This document shows, one piece after another, positions 1-11,654 of a DNA stretch of 64,000 nt. This DNA is from Micropterix aruncella. Its lineage: Eukaryota; Arthropoda; Insecta; Lepidoptera; Micropterigidae. The DNA is taken from contig OX155980.1 of NCBI GenBank assembly GCA_944548615.1, positions 62,117,082 through 62,181,081 on the forward strand. The letters are read 5' to 3'. The notes under the pieces are model-generated. The model was not told where the DNA came from. It worked only from the letters and a program-made list of their open reading frames with translations, and made no database searches. Every line of letters begins with the position of its first letter. The first letter of the stretch is position 1. The position numbers were made by a program, and so were the translations under genes.

Positions 1-209
1 CCTTTTCGTTCGACCGTTTTTTCCGACTTACTTTGGAAATCCGACTACCACGAAAAAGTCTTTACATTTTTGGATTAATATATAGGCTATGACACTCACA
101 AATAACGTGGCTTTCTATTCGTAAAAGAATTTTCAAAATCGGTTCAGTAGATCCAGAGATTTCTTCCTACAACCTCACAATCTTTACCTCTTTATAATAT
201 TAGTATAGA
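1..209 (-). mobile_element. Helitron-like 5' end, copy A (cut by window edge)
   Basis: Read on the minus strand, the copy starts at 209 with TCTATACTAATATTATAAAG, preceded by A, which fits a Helitron 5' end (5'-TC inserted between A and T). The next ~200 bases match the start of the complete element at 30001-30676 and the neighbouring copy at 524-731 almost base for base. No coding capacity is visible. The 3' end lies outside the window. Confidence 0.75.
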
Positions 210-731
210 TAGACGACACGGTCGCGGTTCCATACCTATGTCGTATTATCTCTTTAACTATTTATGCAGTAAAAGGAAAAAGTGTTTTGTTTTAAACACT
301 TTTACTTATTTTGATAATAATTCATAATTGTTGATAATATGACCAATAAACATGACCTAACGATTTAAATTATTTTTTTTAATTTGAAAAACTACTTTTT
401 GTGACTTAAATATAAAAGTTACATATATGCTGTCGCTGACTTTTTTGTAGGCATTATCAAGCTCTACACCTTTCTTCTAGAACTTAATCATATATCTCTC
501 ATCGTTAAGGTTAGTTAGAAACATTTTCGTTCGACCGTTTTTTCCGACTTACTTTGGAAATCCTACTACCACTAAAAAGTCTTTACATTTTTCGGATTAA
601 TATATAGCCTATGACACTCACAAATAACGTGGCTTTCTATTGGTAAAAGAATTTTCAAAATCGGTTCAGTAAATCCAGAGATTACTTCCTACAACGTCAC
701 AAACTTTACCTCTTTATAATATTAGTATAGA
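210..731 (-). mobile_element. Helitron-like element, copy B, head-to-tail with copy A
   Basis: The minus-strand 5' terminus (same TCTATACTAATATTAT start) is at 731. The copy follows the 30001-30676 element through the internal motifs at about 230-520, including the segment with the 'actgcataaat' and 'gagataa' words. It then diverges, and no CTAG end is visible before copy A begins at 209. The two copies are therefore in the same orientation and nearly abutting. The last ~200 bases expected from the reference copy are missing or replaced. Confidence 0.7.
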
Positions 732-1721
732 TTAAAACTGCTTCCACAGCGGCGCCGACCGCGACCTTAGGTTGCGAGCGCATGTCCCAATGGCGACGTC
801 ACATGTCGCTATGGGGCCGTGAGCGACGACAGCGCTAATTTTACGCGGTGGTCGCGCGCAATCAAGTAGTTATAACCGTGTACTCATAGAGGGCGCTAAA
901 AAATACCCCTACCGTAATCGTACCCCGCTTCATCTCACCCCTCGCCTGTCTCAAAAGAAAGTTGAATTTGATTTAGCCAATAGCGTCACCTTAAGAGCAT
1001 TAATTGTAAAATGTTAAAATGAAATCACGGCAAAAATCTTGGCCCTAGTTATAATGTATTTAATATTTGGTTGTACACACATTCATTTACATATTCATGT
1101 AAACATTAGACTGTTTTACAAAAGAGAAAAATTTTATTTTTCATAATCATATCGAAAATATATGGTTAGAAATGGTAAAAAAAAAATGAATACAAAAAAA
1201 AGTTTGCCCAATTTTAATAAAAATTAAATTCCACCGAATCTTTTTTGACCGTTTCCAACAACATTTTCGATTTAATTAAAAAAATATATACTTACAACAC
1301 AAAAGCCGTTGTTGGTGGAAGCTCGTGCCACGTGTTGAGTACTTTTGAGGTTATGAAAATCACTTGATTAACTAATCGTGCAAAATACACTCTAAATTGA
1401 TAATTTTATTATTATTAATAAAATAGGAATGATTAATAGTTAATATGAGAGTTACACTGAGATAGCAAAATAATAATTGTCAACGTTACTACTACACTTG
1501 ATGCATAAACAATAATGATGGCCGACAACTGTGTAGGGAGTGAGAGAAGTCTTATTGTGTGAGAGAAACAGGAGACCGGCTTCGTTCTCATCCCTACTCC
1601 GTGCTGTTTACTGGGTGAGAAGTGACACCTGTAGACAACTGGCGGGGATAACTAATTAAATGACGATTGATCAGTTATCGACCGGGGATGAAAAATGATT
1701 AAATTACTAAAATGGCTATTA
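732..1721. other. non-coding stretch, nothing recognised
   Basis: A GC-richer patch at about 737-960 (many CG dinucleotides) is followed by AT-rich sequence. I see no open frame with family resemblance, no RNA gene and no terminal repeats. Confidence 0.5.
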
Positions 1722-3000
<1,279 letters not shown>

Positions 3001-3006
3001 TGGTTG

Positions 3007-3111
3007 TGTATTGGGACACATACTTTTCTCATATATATATGGACGACCTATGTAGACGAGACCTACCCGCAAATATTGTAAGTTTAGCAGACGATATATT
3101 ACTTTTAAAAA
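3007..3111 (+). pseudogene. decayed LINE reverse transcriptase, catalytic-motif fragment
   Basis: Plus-strand translation reads VLGHILFSYIYMDDL, then SLADDILLL. This is the 'xLGPxLFxxYxxDL ... YADDxxL' pair of non-LTR reverse transcriptases, with A replacing Y only in the first position of the YADD box. No start and no flanking ORF remain. It lies just upstream of motifs that should precede it in an intact protein (next entry), so the two pieces are separate fragments or rearranged. Confidence 0.6.
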
Positions 3112-3169
3112 AGAAAGTTTATAGGAAATAGTATTCGATAAATCAACAGCTTCATTTCGTCCATTATAT

Positions 3170-3690
3170 TATTCAATTATAAGACCGATTTACAAAAGAA
3201 GCAGACATATTAAATGCGAAAATTTCCGACCAATCTCGATTCTATCAGCCTTCGACAAAGTTATCGAAGCGTATATCTCGTAAATAATTAAAAACCTATT
3301 TAAAAATAACGAGATACAAAAAAGCGAAAAATCTGTACGGATTTATAAAACTCAAAAGCTTTGCCAATTACCTATTTTAGAAAACTTTGCCAATTACGAG
3401 TATATCAACTGTGCACTCGACAACAAAAATATACATATTGTAGTATATACATATTAAATAATATACATTATAATCTTTGTCGATTTTTCGCGTCACGTGG
3501 GAAAAATATTCAATACAGGTCAACTGCTCACTAATTATCTTAATAACCGAAGCATGGTCGTGAAAATAAACGACAAAGTAAGTGACAGCGAAAGCATTCT
3601 AGCGGGCTCTGCTTAGGGCTGAATTTGGGGACTAATTATGTACATTATGTACACAGATTGAGTTAGTAAATAAATATGAGTGGCAAATAC
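3170..3690 (+). pseudogene. decayed LINE reverse transcriptase, N-terminal RT motifs
   Basis: Residues readable in the plus frames include PIYKR followed by CENFRPISILSAFDKVIEAY. This is the first RT block of Jockey/CR1-type LINEs (PIxKxGDxxxxxNYRPISLLxxxSKxxE). Further on, NRSMVVKINDKVSDSESILA then GLIMYIMYTD corresponds to the block ending in PQGxxLGPxLY. Several stops and frame changes occur in between. It is a dead fragment with no tail or target-site duplication that I can place. Confidence 0.6.
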
Positions 3691-3699
3691 ATACATATG

Positions 3700-4560
3700 T
3701 TGGCGATACTTCCTTACATATGTGCATGCGACTATTGTTAGGCTCATATATGAGATATTAATTATAATGAACGCAGACAAAACATAATATATAGTTAGAT
3801 CTACTGGTCAACTAGGGTGGATGGAGGGATAGTAGCTTTTCTTCCACCACCCAGGCAGTTATAATCACTTGTGTCATCTTTTCTATCCAGATCTTTCAAG
3901 ATCCGCAATATCTTTAAGGGCAACAGAGGTCGGGGAAGGACACAACGTATGAACCCCTTGCCATAGAAGCTACACCTACCCACTTGCCTAACCACCCTTG
4001 AATAAATTGTAAATAAATCACAAAAACAAAATTACTAAGTATCGCTAAGCCGAGTTCTGGATAAGTCACAAACAGATCAACTTCAGAAAGAAGTAGGGTT
4101 CATGTGGAGAGTGAGTGAGCGACCCGGCATCGCGTCGAAAGTGAGGGTTCCCCTGGGGGAATACCCTCCTGCCACAGGATGTCCCACAACGCAGCCTACC
4201 TCGCTGCGAATATGCGAAATGAGTCAAAGCTTGTAACATCGCCCACTATATCCGAGCGCCACACCTGCGAGTTACGACTAATGTCACTCCACAGACAGTG
4301 TAGTGAAGCTGGTGGGATTATAGTCCTACCACAGACAGTGTAGTGGGGCTAGAGTAATGTTGCCATTATAGTTTAGGTACTGACCGGGAAACAAATATAA
4401 ACTCAAGAAAAGTAATGTTCAGAGTGCTCAAAGCTGGGTGAGACAAGCTGGGTGAGAATGCTGTCCATAGCAGTTGGTAGGTACCTACCTAATAAAAAAA
4501 AAAATGTAATGAAGGAATATTTTTATAGCCTATTTTTATTTAGCTAATAATAGAATGACA
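3700..4560. other. non-coding, moderately GC-rich repeat-like DNA
   Basis: At 4050-4360 the base composition is clearly richer in G and C than the surroundings. The word ccacagacagtgtagtg occurs twice about 45 bases apart. The tone resembles the GC-rich family found at 13.1 and 22.5 kb (also with 'ccaccacagacag'), but I could not establish homology. No gene seen. Confidence 0.4.
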
Positions 4561-4570
4561 TACTATATCG

Positions 4571-5190
4571 GTGGCACATAAAGTTCTTGAGTGCGTCCGG
4601 CAGTACAAATATATCGGTGCATGGGTGAATGATATATGGGACTCCGATCAAGAAATTAAGACCCGGATAGAAATCGCCCGTGCATCATTCAATAAAATGA
4701 GAAAAGTCTTGTTTTGCCGGAAAATAAATCTAAGACTTAGAACTCGGATCCTGCATTGCTACATCTGGCCAGTGGTTATGTACGGCAGCAAAGCGTGGAC
4801 CATAAAAGAAGACACCAGACCAGGCTAGAATATTTTGAGATGTGGTGCTACTATCGAGTGCTCCGTACAAGCTGGACCCATAAAGTTAGCAACGAAAAAG
4901 TGCTTCAGCGTGCTGGTACGACCAGAAAATTGTTGCACACCGTCAAAAAAGCGCAAGATTGAATATCTGGGGCACGTGCTACGACATGACAGATATCAGC
5001 TGCTTCAACTGATATTGATGGGCGAAATTGAGGGTAAACAACGCCGTGGAAGGATGAAAAATCGTGGTTGTGCAATGTTAGAGAGTGGACCGGGATCACC
5101 AGTACGTAACAGCTTTTTCGGATGGCGCAAGAACGACAAAAGTATTCAGAGCTAACGGCCAACCTCCAGTAATGGAGAGGCACTTCGAGA
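4571..5190 (+). pseudogene. RTE-type LINE, C-terminal part of ORF, frameshifted
   Basis: The translation shows the region after the RT fingers of RTE/BovB-like elements: YKYIGAWVND, EIKTRIEIARASFNKMRKVL, LRTRILHCYIWPVVMYGSKAW, then in a second frame FEMWCYYRVLRTSWTHKVSN and in a third IEYLGHVLRHDRYQLLQLIL with EGKQRRGR. A last piece, EWTGITSTQLFRMAQERQKY, needs another frame change. At least three frameshifts separate these blocks, so the copy is dead. It ends near a short (AGA)n run at about 5190-5206, as RTE tails often do. The family assignment is firm at the level of RTE-like; the exact lineage is not. Confidence 0.85.
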
Positions 5191-5206
5191 AGAAGAAGAA
5201 GAAGAA

Positions 5207-5580
5207 TGACATACATAGAACACATGTCATAGATTTCAATTCAACGGGAACAATATTATTTTCATTATATTTTGCATTCAACTGTTCAAAAAGTATTTTG
5301 CATCAAACTGTTCTTATATATTTCTGTATTTTTGACCAGCTTCAGGGGCTCGGTTCCCATAACATATTTGTGAAAATAAGAATAAGTAATGTTGAAATTA
5401 AACTTGCTTTGAATGATGCTTTCCACCGATTAGATGTGAAGGCGATTGGGTTCTTTGGTCCACTGGATAACTACTTGGGAAAATATTCTCTCAAAATTTG
5501 CATTACGACCAGGGTTGGCGTATAAATATTGACACATTCGGGTTAACCGTTACTTCGGTTTTATGAAATATATTTAACCA
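5207..5580. other. non-coding stretch before the Helitron terminus
   Basis: Frames of up to about 146 codons cross this region, but they lack any family signature and include the RTE relic in the wrong frame. Nothing further recognised. Confidence 0.4.
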
Positions 5581-5833
5581 CTAGCTGACCCGGCGAACTT
5601 CGTACCGCCTAACAGTCAATGAATGTCGTGTTACAGGTTAGCTGAACTCAATTTATGTTTTTATTAAAGTAATCCAATTAATACAAAATAAATATTAAGT
5701 TCAGTACTTTATTAAGATAATAACACATAAAGAAATATAAAAGTACAAACATTAAATATACCAATCGCGTGTCAGCAAGACATGATTGAATTAAACTATT
5801 GTGCAGCATGGAATGCACTCGGATTAATTCTCT

Positions 5834-5965
5834 TCATTGAATCACCTCGTGATATACGACATTTTTGTTTTTTTTTATCAGGCGCAAGAACAAATAAAGC
5901 GGATGATTTGCCGATACGTGAACATGCCACGTATAACTTACCATAGGAAAACACGGATTTACATT
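5834..5965 (-). pseudogene. second Helitron helicase C-terminus
   Basis: Minus-strand translation reads SYGKLYVACSRIGKSSALFV, then LAPD and, after a one-base slip in an A run, NVVYHEVIQ followed by a stop at 5834-5836. This is the last ~45 residues of a Helitron Pif1-like helicase (the 'GQLYVALSRV' box). It is a different copy from the main helicase, whose own C-terminus lies at 6755-6905. It sits ~250 bases before the CTAG end, the normal place for the end of the gene. Confidence 0.8.
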
Positions 5966-6600
5966 TTGTATAAGAAAATGTTTTTCTTTTATTTTAATTT
6001 TTCACCAACTTTCCAATTTTTCTTTTTAAGTTATTCTGCTATTCGGGACGGAGACAAATACAACAAATCAAAAACCATAAAAATCGGTCCAACCGTTCTC
6101 GAGTTATAAGTGTTCGAACAAACCCGACTTTGTTTTATATATATAGATATATATAAAACAAATATGTATTGGATTTTTTTTTCCCCAAAAAATAAAATGT
6201 TTGGGAAAATGTTTTTTCTTTTATTTAATTTTTTCGGAAATTTTTTTTTTTTTGGAAATAATATGTATGGTAAATGTTTTTCTTCTACTTAATTTTTTCG
6301 GTAATTTTCCAATGTTTTAATAGTTATTATGCTTTTCGGGACGGAGACAAATACAAAAAAACAAAGACCATGAAAATCGGTCTATCCGTTCACGAGTTAT
6401 AACAAACGCGGTTTCACCCGCGTGGTGATGAAAAATTGTGATAATGATGCTTTAAAGTATTTTATATTTTCGTTAAGTTTTCAATGTTTTTATATTATTT
6501 TGCTATTCGGGGCGGAGACAAATCCAACAAATTAAAAATCATGAAAATCGGTCGATCCGTTCTCTAGTTATATATATGTGTTCGAACAACTATATATATG
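5966..6600 (-). repeat. three-fold repeat of a ~150-200-bp Helitron-end motif
   Basis: The words 'attcgggacggagacaaat' or close variants, followed ~35 bases later by 'aaaatcggtc..tccgttc', recur at about 6043-6090, 6337-6390 and 6508-6560. Each copy is preceded by poly-T-rich DNA. This suggests repeated partial duplication of a subterminal Helitron block. The frames here (Phe/Tyr-rich) are not genes. Confidence 0.6.
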
Positions 6601-6754
6601 AACCTTCGAATAACTATATTGTGAAATGTATGTAAATTGGAACTAAGTATTTTTTATGATGATCTCACTAATAGGTATTATACCCTATAGTTTGTAAGGA
6701 TACATAGGTACGGATGTATATGATGATTGATGATAATGCAAAAGTTATAGGTAG

Positions 6755-8253
6755 CTACTGCAATATACTCCTATAAACTATGTTAAACGATTTATTTAGG
6801 TCAGCATAAACATGCAGATTTTGCGATTTAGAAACGCGTGAGCAAGCCACATATAGCTGGCCGTGGGAAAAACACGGCGTGCCCAAATGTATACCTGCTA
6901 CCTTTAGGTTTGACCTTGCGATTTGTTGATAGTCATTGAAAATGCAACTTTTAATGGGAACTGCAGGCGTTTAAAATTAAATGGTAAGTTATTGGATATA
7001 ATTGGGATACGTGGTATAAGAACATTGTTTCCCTTGGCTTCTCCAGTTAAGATTGTGGCCTTCACAATATGCCTTCCTAGTTCGGTGACTCGCAACCGAG
7101 TACCGTTGCATAATCTTGGCGCGTCCAAGTTACGCATTAACAAAACGGGTACACCTACTTTTAATTCCAACTTATGTGATGGCACCCCAGATAACTCCAA
7201 AGAGTTTAGGAACTCCACGGGGTAAGTCGTAGTGTCCTCGGATGATATAACTGTGTCGATGGAGTTATACACTGATGTTTCGCTGGTTATTTCGTCCAAG
7301 ATTTTTTTATTTATTTTCGCAACAGTCTCATTTGTTGGTGCCAGTATGGTTCTTTCACACAACCAATTTTCGTGAAGAATATATTGTTGCAGATTTGGAA
7401 AAACTTGATTAATGAGTTCGTCTTCCGACTCCACGACATGGCAAAAGTGGTGTGTGAAAAGAACCATACCTTCTTGGTCGGTGTGTAGGTGGCCTTCACC
7501 AATTTCTATGAGTTTTTGAGCAAATGCTCCTGACTCGACATCGCTGAATAACTGGACTCGCATGTTAGTGGTAAGATAAAGCTTTTCAACTTTAGTCCAC
7601 AGATATGATGCTTTCAGACATGCATTAATCTCGTCTGCTGCAGTACCTCTCTCGATAACAGGTAAAGTCTGTCTGAAATCCCCTGCCAATAACACTACCA
7701 CACCACCCATCAACTTTTTATTGCGTTGAATGTCTTGTAGACAGAGATCAAGCGCCTCGATGGCGCGTTTGTGTGACATTGTGCACTCGTCCCACACGAT
7801 CAGCTTACATTGTTGCAACAGGTCGCCGCGGGCACTGTTCTTACTGATGTTGCACGTTGGGGTTTCTTCCCTTGCCAGATTAAGAGGTAATTTAAAAACC
7901 GAGTGTGCCGTCCGTCCACCGCTCAGTAATGTAGCAGCGATCCCAGAGGAAGCCACTGCTAATGCAACATTACGGTCTTTACGAATTTTTGCTAGAAGCA
8001 AATTAAGCAAAAATGTTTTTCCCGTACCCCCCGGGGCATCAAGAAAAAAAAGGCCGCCTTCACCAAGCTCAACTCGTTGTAATATTTTGTTATAAATGTC
8101 TTTTTGCTCGGGTAGCAGGCGTGGCTCAGTTTCGCTTACCTGAGCATCTAATAAAGCGGTATCGTAGCTTAGCTCTTTGATGACATCGGTCGACAGCTCT
8201 CCTCGACGCTGTGGTATGGGCATACCGAAGTCGGATAATTTCTTTCCGGAAAT
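6755..8253 (-). pseudogene. Helitron Pif1-like helicase domain (C-terminal half of RepHel), broken
   Basis: An ATP-dependent 5'-3' DNA helicase, the C-terminal half of the RepHel transposase. From its first Met at 8223 there are 439 codons before an early stop. Motifs are GGTGKT (Walker A, residues 65-70), VWDE (Walker B, 143-146), GDFRQTLPV (181-189), VPVLLMRNLD, and the late NKSQGQT box at the very end. The stop comes from a one-base deletion near 6905. In the shifted frame translation resumes with KVAGIHLGTPCFSHGQLYVA and continues to a natural stop at 6755-6757. Upstream, ten codons in the same frame (8253-8224) link it to Rep across a single TAA. The gene is therefore one RepHel with one nonsense change and one frameshift, recently inactivated. 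Confidence 0.95.
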
Positions 8254-11200
8254 TTATATTATTTTGTCCTCTATAAGTCTCAGTGCTTCATTCAAACAAA
8301 GATTATTGTTGACTTGATCCATCCTTTCAAATCTGTGCAAGATATCTTCTGATAATGAAGTTTTATACTTATCCCATAGTTGAAGAGGATTTGATAAACC
8401 GCAAGTGCATATCAATATTGCAAATAGCTCCCTTATTTGCGAAGGGGAGCGACACAGCACGGCCTCTTCCATTGTGGCATCCCAGTGGTTGTCATATTCC
8501 AACAACCCCAACTTCTCACACGCTTGTCGAAAAGTTTCAAGTTCTTGGCCGTCAACTGTTTTTAGATCCGAGAAGTTAGTGGGGCCCTGTATTACATTTA
8601 GCAGCATTCGCAAACAGTAACATTCGAAGTTACTAACGTGCACTGTGTAAATGCGCCCAAGAGCATCTCCTGCTTTCACACCTGGCCAGCCATCGACAGA
8701 TGTTCCTTGTAAACGACGTTTCCATTCTTTCAACGACACGTTCCAAGTATAGTAGCGGGGTACGTCAACATAAAGTAATGTTTTTGCAAATGCGTCATTT
8801 TGGCAAAGCAGGAAGAATGCAGTTAGTGTCGTCTTAGGTGGTGCGGCCATTCTCTCTCTAAAATTGTTTTCAGTGAAATAAATCCGCGGGCCATTGAACA
8901 GATGTACCGCAAGATGAGTGACTGTTGGATGTCTCTCATGCAGAGGCAGACCCAAAATCCGCCACGCTGCTTCGTTACTACTAACATATCGACCGGTTCG
9001 AAATGTTTGCACCTCATCTCTCGGGTCAATGTGAACATTCCCTTGCTGTCGTATGTTAAAAATAGCCTGATCACTACCTTTGTTAATATATTTACAAATA
9101 TATTTTATAGCCTGTACCGTATTGCAGAACTCTACATTTATATGGCAATTAAAAATCTTGATGAGAAGAGGAGAATATGGTACTATCCAGCTATTGTCAA
9201 CCAATACTTCCTGTGTTCCACCTCTGATTTTTTGAGTTATCATATGGCCGCCATCTTCTGGTGCTCTACGCCTGTACAGAGGATAGCCCTTGTCGTTGGT
9301 TTGATTATCTTTTAAAAGCGCCCTTGGATACTTTTTGGTACATTTGCCTTCCTTCATGCATGGTGATGACGGATTTAGTGCACCACAGGGACCGTGAATC
9401 ATATTTTTGTTCACAGTATCATAGAGCTTTCGATCAGTTTCGGCGTTGGGTATCTCTGCATTTATGACTTCATCAATTTGGTTAGGGCGTAATTTATCCA
9501 TCAACCACAGCAGTAAGTGCACGTGAGGCAAGCCTCTTTTCTGCCACTCGATCGAGTACATAAAGCACTTCATATCACCAAATATTTTACCTTTTGCAAG
9601 TAGAGCAACTAATTTTTGAACTTTTATTTTAAATACTCTTGCTGTTAAGTCATGTCTGTCCGTTGAATTTTGACCTGGAATGAGCTCTTTAGTGATTTCT
9701 GGCCAGGCGGGATTACATGTCATTGTAATGAACATATCAGGCCTCCCGTAGTTACGCACGTATGTGAACGCATCCTGGGTGTATTCGTGAAGATATCTCG
9801 GGCTATTTACAAATGATGACGGGAGAATTACCATTTGACCCAAATTATTTGGATCTAAATCCGCATCATTCCTTATCGCGTCTTGTAAATGTATATAATT
9901 TTCTGCTCGCAGTTTCGTTTGGTTCAAGGCAATAAACCTTAAACGCTCACTCTCCACTTTGACGTACATGTCCACCAAAAATTGATGTAGGAGAAGTCGA
10001 CACCGAAGCAATAAATTAAAATTGTTGCGTCGTACCATCATATGATAAGCATAAAAGTCTTTGCAGGACACATGTTTGTTTGGTGTGGGTTGTTTTGTAA
10101 CTGGGTTTGTCTGAGGAATATCAAAACTGTACCCCTCTTGACCTTTCCAAAAAATTATCGGATACTCGAGAGCATCATAAAATCTATGAGTGTCTGGAAC
10201 TCTAGAGAGCCGGCCATCGTGCGCCTGAATAACGATGTCTCGAGACGCAGTTTGTTCACTACCAACTACCACGGCAGCTATTTCATTTGTGGTCAGGGCA
10301 TTGAATCGTCGTTCGTGTTCACCACGTGGTAACCGATCTGGGTGTATCACAACCTTGTAACTATCGATAGTCACTCTATCTTTAGCCATTTTGAATTCAT
10401 ACACTAAAATATTGTGATCATGTAGAACTTCTTGTATTTTATGAACCGTGTTTCTTTCCACACCTTGGACGTAATCAGAACGCCTATTAACTTGTGCTTC
10501 CTTATCGCCCATGAAATAAACTTGCAAAAATTTTGGTTGCGTATTGATAGCAGGAAGCAAAGAGCCAATTGTGTGGTATATTTGCCCTTGGATTGTAAAA
10601 GTCGGGCAAAATCCTGGCATCGAAACAATGTTATCCGCCCCAAAAGATGTCATATGGAAGCATGTATTGTATTTCCTTATGTTTTTTAGAAAACGGCGAG
10701 ACTCATCTGTTTCATGAGAGAAAAGTTCTTTAAGAGGTTCAACTGGCTCGTCTATTGAAGGAAGGGCTACTTTGCCTCCCGAACAACACATGCCTGCAGC
10801 TTCCTCTTTCCATTTAAGAGCACCGCAAAATCTGCATTCTTTATTCATCGCTTCTATTTTCATAAGGTTGTGGCTTTCGTAATCAAGAGTCTCGTCGTAC
10901 TCAAATGCAGCTTTATCGAATACCCCCCACGTGTTTCTTGTGAATATTAGACGTCGCTGTTGTGCCCTTTCAGCAACAGCGCGTCTGCGAGATGCCGCTG
11001 CTTCAACTGTTTCTGTTGCTCTTTGGGACGCCATGTAAGTTGCCTGCTGAAGACGCTGAGCTTGGGTCTGTTCGGGTGTCTCAGCAGCCCGTTGAGATGC
11101 CAGATACTCAGCATTCTGTCGACGCCGATCTCGGGACTGATCTGGTGTCTCAGCAGCCCTTTGAGATGGCACATACTCAACGTTCTGTTGGCGCCGAGCT

Positions 11201-11379
11201 TGGTACTGCTCTGGAGTCTCATTAGCTCGTTGAGATGCCAGATACTCAGCATGCTGTCGACGCCGATCTTGGGACTGATCTGATGTCTCAACAGTTCTGT
11301 GAGCTGCCCCACGCTCCGCCTGTTCAAGCCTTCGCAATTCGGCTTGTTGAAACGTCTCGTTAAGTTTAGCTACTTTCAT
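8254..11379 (-). CDS. Helitron Rep domain (N-terminal part of RepHel)
   Basis: A 1041-residue open frame from ATG at 11379 to TAA at 8254-8256. It is the rolling-circle nickase part of the Helitron transposase. Residues ~30-125 are about four imperfect repeats of ~23 residues (ETPxQ...RRRQxAEYLASQRA). A CX2C...CC cluster (CRFCG...GMCC) follows near 180. The Helitron_like_N region precedes the HUH motif in KRGLPHVHLLLWL (about residue 617). The catalytic two-tyrosine motif is KYICKYINKG (about residue 755). The conserved SSNEAAWRILG and HLAVHLFNGPRIYF follow, joining to the helicase. The stop lies in frame with the helicase ten codons upstream of the latter's Met, so it is probably a premature stop in a RepHel of ~1500 residues. 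The frame over 3.1 kb is otherwise free of stops. Confidence 0.96.
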   Translation of the reverse strand: MKVAKLNETFQQAELRRLEQAERGAAHRTVETSDQSQDRRRQHAEYLASQRANETPEQYQARRQQNVEYVPSQRAAETPDQSRDRRRQNAEYLASQRAAETPEQTQAQRLQQATYMASQRATETVEAAASRRRAVAERAQQRRLIFTRNTWGVFDKAAFEYDETLDYESHNLMKIEAMNKECRFCGALKWKEEAAGMCCSGGKVALPSIDEPVEPLKELFSHETDESRRFLKNIRKYNTCFHMTSFGADNIVSMPGFCPTFTIQGQIYHTIGSLLPAINTQPKFLQVYFMGDKEAQVNRRSDYVQGVERNTVHKIQEVLHDHNILVYEFKMAKDRVTIDSYKVVIHPDRLPRGEHERRFNALTTNEIAAVVVGSEQTASRDIVIQAHDGRLSRVPDTHRFYDALEYPIIFWKGQEGYSFDIPQTNPVTKQPTPNKHVSCKDFYAYHMMVRRNNFNLLLRCRLLLHQFLVDMYVKVESERLRFIALNQTKLRAENYIHLQDAIRNDADLDPNNLGQMVILPSSFVNSPRYLHEYTQDAFTYVRNYGRPDMFITMTCNPAWPEITKELIPGQNSTDRHDLTARVFKIKVQKLVALLAKGKIFGDMKCFMYSIEWQKRGLPHVHLLLWLMDKLRPNQIDEVINAEIPNAETDRKLYDTVNKNMIHGPCGALNPSSPCMKEGKCTKKYPRALLKDNQTNDKGYPLYRRRAPEDGGHMITQKIRGGTQEVLVDNSWIVPYSPLLIKIFNCHINVEFCNTVQAIKYICKYINKGSDQAIFNIRQQGNVHIDPRDEVQTFRTGRYVSSNEAAWRILGLPLHERHPTVTHLAVHLFNGPRIYFTENNFRERMAAPPKTTLTAFFLLCQNDAFAKTLLYVDVPRYYTWNVSLKEWKRRLQGTSVDGWPGVKAGDALGRIYTVHVSNFECYCLRMLLNVIQGPTNFSDLKTVDGQELETFRQACEKLGLLEYDNHWDATMEEAVLCRSPSQIRELFAILICTCGLSNPLQLWDKYKTSLSEDILHRFERMDQVNNNLCLNEALRLIEDKII

Positions 11380-11447
11380 AACTCGAGCTTTATTAGAGCT
11401 TTGGGAAAGATTAGACTTACTCTATCGCGGTATAATTCTTAGTAAGT

Positions 11448-11480
11448 ACTTTTTCTACTGTTCTAAAAAATACAATACCT
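11448..11480. repeat. left direct repeat bracketing the zinc-finger cassette
   Basis: The sequence beginning actttttctactgttctaa and ending tacaatacct is repeated at 12079-12112 with one mismatch and one indel, same orientation. It lies 70 bases upstream (minus strand) of the Rep start codon. Confidence 0.8.
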
Positions 11481-11654
11481 TACAAAAATACATTCTTACA
11501 AACTTTTGAGTAAAATTTCGCGTTTATATTAGGTATTAAAATACACTTCCGCTGATTATATCATAATTGTTCAAATTGTTACAGCGGTTGTTGCGTTGCG
11601 TCCGAATTATTAAATGAAACTTTCCTATGACGTCATTTCCTCGAGTTACACTTC

